The notes under the pieces: model-generated
Database searches by the model: none
The model's input: the letters and a program-made list of their open reading frames with translations, nothing else
What the model was told of the DNA's origin: nothing
NCBI RefSeq assembly: GCF_028769735.1
Contig: NC_088174.1
Span: 1,385,501-1,449,500, forward strand
DNA: 64,000 nucleotides
From: Zonotrichia leucophrys gambelii
Taxonomy: Eukaryota; Chordata; Aves; Passeriformes; Passerellidae
Direction of reading: 5' to 3'
Shown: piece by piece, positions 57,836-64,000 of the stretch
Numbering within the stretch: the first letter of the stretch is position 1
Layout: each line of letters opens with the position of its first letter
Position numbers and translations under genes: made by a program

Positions 57836-57945
57836 CTGAGAACGAGCAGGCTTCAAAGACCCTGAAGGTGCGCGGGAACTGCAGGAACGGCGGCCGTCGA
57901 TGGAACCTCTTCAAGCCTGGAGCTGAGAAGCTGCAGATCAGTCGG
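57836..57945 (+). CDS. ARHGEF4: Exon 4: ASEF-family gene, 37-residue basic segment
   Basis: The exon is 110 bases, entered in phase 1 after TTTTCTCCTGGCAG and left in phase 0 at CGG|GTAAGG. Joined to exon 3 it encodes AENEQASKTLKVRGNCRNGG followed by a segment ending RRWNLFKPGAEKLQISR. It is basic (about ten Arg/Lys) with no recognised domain. I do not recall this segment from the short human ARHGEF4 or SPATA13 isoforms, where the acidic GSEED/YEDL stretch follows soon after the SQS motif; it may be an exon specific to long isoforms. Both splice sites are good and the frame is open throughout, which supports it as real. The SH3, DH and PH exons should lie to the right of the window. Confidence 0.65.
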
Positions 57946-58551
57946 GTAAGGAGCTGTGTGCAGCGTGCCCCTGCCTGCTTCAGGGCTGGCATTTGCCTGC
58001 TTTGGGCTGTGTGTTTACAACAATGTGCCTGACTAACAGCTTCCTCAATGCCTGGGTCCTTCAGCCACAGATGGGGATGGGTTTGGTTTGGTGTTGTTTT
58101 GTGGCAGTAAAAGCTCAGGTGCGTTGTCTTTTCCCCAAATCAGTGTCCCTTCAATGTGTGGCACAGGCTGTTGGGCTGTCACTGGGCCTCCTGTGCCTGT
58201 GGCTGAGTGCTCCTTGCAGGTGGAGGGAACTGTGACGTTTCCCATCGCCTTCAGATGTGCTCCCTGGTTTTGATGGGTTTATTTTTTCTCCTTCCTTTTT
58301 TAGCCCTGTGTCCTTTGGGTTTGGTGCTGCTCCCAGCACCATCTCGGTGACAAATTCATGTCACTGCTTCTTTCCCAAAGTGTTTTGCAAATATAGGCAC
58401 AATCAATCCATTTGGTTCTTTTTTTGTGAATGATGCTTCTGGTGGGGGAAGTAAAAGCTGTTGTGGGCCCGGGGACGTTCATGTTTTTCTCTGGGAAAAA
58501 TTCAGAAAAGATGGCAAAAATGGTATAATTTGCTTGGGCAGGGGGTTGTTG

Positions 58552-58574
58552 TTTTTTTTTTTTTTTTTTTTTTT
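58552..58574 (+). repeat. Poly-T run
   Basis: Twenty-three consecutive T residues. No adjoining retroelement tail is obvious. Confidence 0.9.
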
Positions 58575-59793
58575 GTTTTGCTGTGCCCTGTGTTTGAAGT
58601 CTGGAGGCTTTGGTTATTTCATGGTCTTGTTTTGGATTTGCAGTGCTCATGAGTCTGGTTTCACTGGTACCCAACAGATCCAGATCATCCCAAACCCAGC
58701 AGATTTCCCAGCCTGCCCTGTGATGCAGGCAGAGTTTCCTACTGACTATGGCAGAAGAGGTTCAGCCCTTGTTGTTCCTCTAGGGCACAGGAACAAAGGA
58801 TGGTCTGGGAGCCAGGAATTTCCCTGCTGGAGTGGAAAGGGGAACTGACCTTCTCTTGTGTCTCTGTGGCTCTTTCCCTCCCTACTGCTGTCCTTCCTTA
58901 CCAGACCTTTCTTGTATTCCTTTCCCCTTTGATATTTGATGAGCTGCCTTCCTGAAATGTGATTGCCAGAGGTCCTTGGCCTCTGTGTGTGCTTTTCCAT
59001 CACAGGAAGCTGGCAGTGAGTGATGCTGACTTCTCCACCCTCCTTGTGTTGGGTGTTGCTTTCCAGGGAACACGTGCAGGGATGCACTGCTGGATTTTTT
59101 GTCACTTGTGACTTTCTGGAATTCCATCTTGCATCACTTCTGTTTTCTTTGCTGAGTGTTTGTGGGCTGAGGTACAAAGGCAGAGGAGAGACAGACAAGG
59201 AGTTCAGCTCTTCTTTTTCTCTTCCTTCCCTTTGGGTCCTGCCTCGCTGCTGAGACATGAACTGCTCCTTTCAACTCAGGAAAGCTGTTCTGCTTTCAGA
59301 CAAGCTGAACATCTAAAGCTTTGAACAAAGTTTTCCTGGAAGATGAAATGATCCCTGTCCAATAAAGCTGTTTGTCCTTGGGGCCAGGATAAAGGCAGGT
59401 GGCTGCAGAGCAGTGCAATATCCTGTTGTGCAGTGTGCAAGCCCTGCCTTGGAGTGTCTCAGGTGTGTTACCCACGAGCTGTGTCCCTGTTCAGGGTCTG
59501 GTACTGACCAGTGCATGGATGGATTTGGTCCTTAATTAATCACTTCATTACACCTTAGTTAATCACTTTATTAATCCTTTAAGAGGAGCCTTGCAGCTTT
59601 CATAGCTGTCCTGGAGGCCCTCCTGGAAGCCAAGGTGCTGTTTTGACACAAAATTGCTCCTGAACTATCTGTGCCTTGAGCATCCTAAAGCCAGGCCTGT
59701 TTCAGATTGCATCAGAGGCCCTTAGAGAAGCTGTGGAAAACTGAAACCTCAGCAAACAAACACCCTGCTGAAGTTTGGGAAAGGTTGGCAAAG

Positions 59794-59885
59794 AAACTGC
59801 TTCTCCTGTGGTGATGGTGGGAGGGATGTGGAGCTGGAAAGGGAAGTGAGCAGCTCATGGCTCAGAGATCTGTGGGTGCTGTTTG
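59794..59885. repeat. 90-bp block repeated from 56738-56828 (copy 2)
   Basis: CTGCTTCTCCTGTGGTGATG, GGATGTGGAGCTGGAAAGGG and CAGAGATCTGTGGGTGCTG correspond in order to the first copy 3 kb upstream, in direct orientation. Confidence 0.75.
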
Positions 59886-60969
59886 GCTCAGACATGGCCA
59901 TGCCATGTGCCCCCCTGAGGCAGAGAATTGGCTTTGGAGAGGTCTGTCCAGCTTGTTTTTAAATCATGGCAAGCAGGAAGCTCTGAAAACTTTGGTTTAT
60001 AAATCAGAGGTGCTGTGCAAGTGCTGCAGGAGCAGGATACAGAAATGTGGCTCACAACAGCAGTGCTGGAAAACTCAGCTGTCACCTCTGCCCCAAGCTC
60101 AGTGAAGATATGCAGGGCTGCACATCACCTCTTGGCCAGAAAGTTGTTCTGCTCTGGCAAATATATAAATTTGGGGTGAGATTTGTGGGCCTGGGTGTCT
60201 CTGGGGAGGTGCTGTCATTGACAGCTGACCCCAGTGAGGTGGCAGAGCAGTGCAGAAAGCAGGGATTTGTCCTTCCAAGAGTGTCTGAAATCTGAGCACA
60301 AGCTGGAGAAGTTTTTTATGGAGTATATAAGGTTATTGTTCCACTTTGGAGGTGGGAATAAGAAAGTGAACCACTGGAGCGTGGTACATATGGAGTCATA
60401 CAATATTTTTTTTATTTCTCTCCTAATTTAAGAAGCAAGTAAAAATAAATAAGGTCAGACTTTTAACAATTTTCAGTCTTTATTTTTTTCCCAGAGTACA
60501 CTCTTCAGCCTGGAGAGAACTCTGTGTTGAAGCAGTTTATGTGCAGAGCATTTTGGTTTAGCACTTAGGTCCCTTCGAGCCTTTGTTTGGCACAGTCAGG
60601 ACCAACTTGCAGGAGACTGAAGGTGCCCTGAAGTGCAGGCTTTGCTGCAGCAGAGATCAGAGTGCCCTGAAAGGCTGCCCTGGCAGGACCTGAGCATCTC
60701 TCCTGCCTCTGATTTACCCTCAGGCAGGTTCTGCCACCTGGGATGGGGCTGATCCTTGGAGCAAGGGCAGCAGTGAGTTCCCTTCTGCAGCCCCAGAGCA
60801 GGGCTGGGAGATGTGTGATGGTCTGCATGGCAGAGGCAGAGGGTGACAGTCCCACCCTGACCCAAATCTCTGGCCTCTGCTGCCCCTTGTGAGGGAATCT
60901 TTGCTTCTTGTTAGCCCCCAGTCAGAATCATCCCGCCTTTTTCCAGACAGTGCTCTGGGGATGTGCTCC

Positions 60970-61100
60970 AGGAGGAATCACAGAACCACCAGGTTGGAAA
61001 ATCCTTTAAGATCATGGAGTCCAACCCATGCCCTAAACACCACCTCAACTAAACCATGGCACTGAGTGCCACATCCAGTCTTTTTTTAAAAGAAGGGAGA
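60970..61100 (-). mobile_element. CR1 LINE fragment, minus orientation
   Basis: AATCACAGAACCACCAGGTT, GGAAAATCCTTTAAGATCAT, GGAGTCCAACCCATGCCCTA and the ACACCACCTCAACTAAACCA block match the reverse complement of the CR1 3' end; the copy stops near the T run at 61081. Confidence 0.85.
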
Positions 61101-61166
61101 TTCAGCCCTTCCTGAAACAGGAAGCCTCCTCTCAATATGTATTAATTCTCTCTCTTACCTGAGAGT

Positions 61167-61370
61167 TTTAATTTGCAGCCTTTAAAGATGACTGCAGCCA
61201 TTCCTGTCCTCTGCTCAATCCCTCCCTTCCTGCCCTGTGTACTTGTGTACAAGGGACTAAAGCCCAAATTTATATTCTGGAGGATGCCACTGTTAATTAG
61301 CTAGACTGGAAACTTTGCATGAGAGGAGCTTCTTTGACATCCCCTACACTAATAATAGGCAGGCCTGCTG
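61167..61370. repeat. Duplicated segment, copy 1 (uninterrupted)
   Basis: About 204 bp, from TTTAATTTGCAGCC to AATAATAGGCAGGCCTGCTG. It recurs in direct orientation at 62549-63347, where an LTR and an AT tract interrupt it. Shared blocks include CAGCCTTTAAAGATGACTGC, CCCTGTGTACTTGTGTACAA, GTTAATTAGCTAGACTGGAA and ACTTTGCATGAGAG. Identity is around nine bases in ten by eye. Confidence 0.9.
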
Positions 61371-62627
61371 TGCAGAGGTGTTGAATATTCACAAAACCCA
61401 CCCCCCAGCCTGTCCCTTCTCCTCTGGAAGTCAGGAGCTCTTTCCAGAGCCTGCTGGGGGGTTGCCAGAGCAATGATGGTGGATGTGCCAGTCTGCAGCT
61501 CCCCAGAGCTAAATCCCCATGGCTGTGTTTATGAGGAATAGGAAATTCAGGCAACGTGCAGCCTGCAGGAGAACAGAATGAAGGGGAAGTTGATTTGGGT
61601 AGGAATGCTGCTTGATATTCAGGGCCAGCTCTCCTGCCTGCTATTTTTATCCTCTCACATAGTGCTGAGTGGGCACTTTGGGCAGAGGGGGGATTTTTTT
61701 CCCTTTGCCAAGTGTCCTGCCCTGTGTTCCTGTGTACTTGGGCAGGAAGGGGGCTGTGCTGGGGCTCCTGGGCTGCAGCATCCTGGGCTGTGAGTGGGAT
61801 GTGATCACAGCCCGATTTTGGAGCCCCTGTGTCCCTGGGAGAAAAGCACAGTCCTGAGGCTTTCCTGGTGCTAATTAGTTTAAATATCAGTGTGGTGCTA
61901 CAAGAGGTTTATGTGCACGTATGGAGGGCTGCCAGGGATACAAATCCTCATTGAATCTCTCTTCCCTCATCTTAAACATTGAGTATTTCTGCTGGCAGGG
62001 TATGTCTGAGCCATATATTTTGGGGAGGGCTGCTTTATATCTTGATAAACCTATTCAGCTGCTCTACTTAGCAGTGCTCTGAAGTCTTTATGGAGTTTTG
62101 CTTTTTATTTTTTTAATATATTTAGCCATTTATAAGTGTTTTTTGCAAGTTCTGAAAAACTCAAATAAATCGAAATTGCCTTGCTCATTTGAGGGGGAAA
62201 CAGGGATTGAGCTGCAGAGTATTGCAGTGCTGTGATCCAGCCCCATGTGTGTGCATGAGGAGTGCCCAGGCAGGGTCCCTGCACCCCTGGCTGCAGCAGT
62301 GCAGCCTTTTCAGCACCTGAGCTGTGTGTGATGTGCTGGGTGTGGCAGCTGGGCCGGGCAGGCAGAGCTGAGTGTGAGCTGCAGCTCAGCCCCGAGCCCA
62401 TCCGCGTGCTCTCGCCTGAGCGGGCCTGCCCTGGGCTCCTCCCCAGGGATGCAAAGCACACAGCAGCAGGCCTGCAACTAGAAATGAGAGCTGTTCCCAG
62501 CCTTACCATGCTCTGCCAGCCTCCTCTCCATGTGTGTTCATTCTGTCTTTAATTTTCAGCCTTTAAAGATGACTGCAGCCATTCCGTCCTCTGCTCCTTC
62601 CCTCCCTTCATGCCCTGTGTACTTGTG

Positions 62628-63003
62628 TGTCACACACATATTTTCTGAAAAATCCTTTTGCCACGATCTTTTCTCCTGAGAAGCTTCAGCTTCTCCATGT
62701 TTTGCTGCTTTGGAATGTGGTTTGGAGGATTATTACCCAGCATGTGGAATTGTTTTTACTTGATGACCAATGACAGCCACCTGTGTCGAGGCTGTGAGCA
62801 GTCACAAGATTTTATTATCATTCCATTCCTTTCTTTTCTAGCCTTCTGATGAAATCCTTTTCTCTCAATTATTTTAGTATAATTTTAGTATATAATTTTA
62901 ATAAATAATATAATATAATATAACAATAAACCAGCCTTCTGAAACATGGAGTCAAGATTCTCATCTCTTCCCTCGTCCTGGGACCCCTGTGAACACCACC
63001 ACA
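62628..63003 (+). mobile_element. Solo LTR (family A copy 3), plus orientation
   Basis: It starts TGTCACACACATATTTTCTG and ends GAACACCACCACA. The flanks are CTTGTG on both sides (62622-62627 and 63004-63009), a perfect 6-bp target duplication confirmed by the empty site in the duplicate at 61243. It shares TGAAAAATCC, TTTGCTGCTTTGGAATGTGG, AGCCTTCTGATGAAATCC and the GAAACATGGAGTC end segment with the copies at 12448 and 13684. A 6-bp duplication is typical of beta-retrovirus-like (ERVK) elements. Confidence 0.9.
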
Positions 63004-63097
63004 CTTGTGTACAAGGGACTAAAGCCCGAATTTATCTGATGGAGGAAGCCACTGTTAATTAGCTAGACTGGAAACTTTGCATGAGAGCAGCTTCTCT

Positions 63098-63335
63098 GAC
63101 ATACTAATATATATAGTATAATATTATAATATATATAATACTATATATATATAATACTATAATAATATAATATAATATAATATAATATAATATATTATAA
63201 TATAATATAATATAATATAATATAATATACACTATATTATAATATGCACTATAATATAATAGATGTATTTATATATATATATATAAAATACTATAATATA
63301 GTATAATATTAGTATTATCTCTATACTAATAATAG
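63098..63335. repeat. AT-rich microsatellite (ATATA/TATAA)n in duplicate copy 2
   Basis: About 240 bases of (TATAA)n, (TATAATA)n and (TA)n. In duplicate copy 1 the matching site has only GACATCCCCTACACTAATAA, so the tract grew after the duplication. Confidence 0.92.
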
Positions 63336-64000
63336 GCAGGCCTGCTGGGTATTTAGAAGATCATTCAGCAGTGCTGTGGTTTTGTGCAGAGCAGGGCTGG
63401 ATAACCCCTGGTGCCTTGGGTGTTGCTCCAGCAGTGCCATAGCCCAGGTGTTCCCCAGCACTCCTGGGCACAATCAGGGCTTCAGGGACTCTGAGTCCTG
63501 CAGGAAGGAGAGGTTTGAAATGGCAAATGGTCACCTTTGAGTTGTGGGGTTATGTGCTGGGTAGCACAAGAGAGATTTGAAGTTCCAGACTGCTCAGCCC
63601 TTCAGCAGTTATGTATAGGTCTATATTAAGAAGAATCTCAGCTTCCTTGCTGATGGTTTTTATAGTGCCATTGAACCTCAGGGTGTCTCTGTGCAGCTGC
63701 AGGTGGTAGGTACTGCATCCTACATGGCATTAACTGTGTGCAGTGGTGACTGTACATAATCACTTCTATACTTCAAATGGAGCTCTCAGCCTAACTTTAA
63801 ATAGCACTTTGGAATGGCTCCTTTTTCCTATTGCTCTGTAGTTCCACCTTGATTGCTCTGCTCCAACTCATTACTCAGCTCTGTCACCGTGTTTCACTCT
63901 GGGATACGGTTTATACAAAAGAAGCTTTAATGTAAACTCAATTTGTGTTGCATTGCTAAAACCTTAATGACATTTTGCTTGGCAGCAGTATAGACTCTGT

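Larger units (their letters stand above)
62549..63347. repeat. Duplicated segment, copy 2 (split by an LTR and an AT tract)
   Basis: The copy consists of 62549-62627, the LTR 62628-63003, then 63004-63100, an AT tract, and the last part ending AATAATAGGCAGGCCTGCTG at 63347. Removing the LTR and one copy of CTTGTG restores the junction seen in copy 1 (TGTACTTGTGTACAAGGG), which proves insertion after the duplication. Confidence 0.9.
57946..64000 (+). other. Intron 4 (continues past the window)
   Basis: After the donor GTAAGG no further ASEF exon is seen to the window end; motifs of the SH3 domain such as ELISDG or ALWDHV do not occur in any frame. The interval contains a T run at 58552-58574, a CR1 piece, a duplicated segment, an LTR and an AT-rich tract (listed separately). 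The stretches 58580-59780, 59890-60960, 61380-62540 and 63350-64000 show only unique sequence. AT-rich unique blocks at 61860-62180 and 63760-64000 could be conserved elements. Confidence 0.65.

Overview
The window looks like nuclear DNA from a bird, most likely a songbird. It carries many 5'-truncated CR1 LINE pieces with the typical ATTCTGTGA-type tail, several solo retroviral LTRs of passerine type, GC-rich minisatellites, one strong CpG island and widely spaced exons with consensus splice sites. There is no sign of bacterial genes, operons or CRISPR. The organism call is inference from repeat content.

Layout. Positions 1-2760 look like the 3' untranslated end of an unidentified plus-strand gene, closing with AATAAA at about 2738 and a GT-rich downstream element. 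Positions 2760-20900 are intergenic and repeat-rich: an AT-rich tract, five unrelated minisatellites, a cluster of CR1 pieces and five solo LTRs. A CpG island at about 20930-21920 ends in a splice donor and is the likely promoter and non-coding first exon of the gene that fills the rest of the window. Intron 1 (21836-45831) is about 24 kb and contains CR1 pieces, LTRs, a 37-bp and a 40-bp minisatellite, and some AT-rich stretches that might be regulatory.

The one gene I can support by protein sequence has three coding exons here: 45832-48560 (ATG at 45900), 54962-55109 and 57836-57945. They join in frame into 973 codons, and the gene continues beyond the right edge. Exon 3 encodes SQSTPMGLDQLGGRMQ, which matches the segment upstream of the SH3-DH-PH core in the ASEF family of Rho-type guanine nucleotide exchange factors (ARHGEF4/ASEF and SPATA13/ASEF2). 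I lean to ARHGEF4. The catalytic part lies outside the window. The 887-residue exon-2 product is a long, probably disordered extension with a basic region near its start and an intragenic repeat of about 111 residues near its end.

The most informative observations are structural. One LTR family has three copies with intact 6-bp target duplications, one of them hosting an AT microsatellite. A 200-bp segment is duplicated 1.4 kb away, with an LTR inserted only in the second copy. A splice donor is duplicated as a minisatellite immediately downstream of exon 3. A hairpin with 40-bp arms sits at 18.5 kb. I did not find an undescribed multi-gene system.
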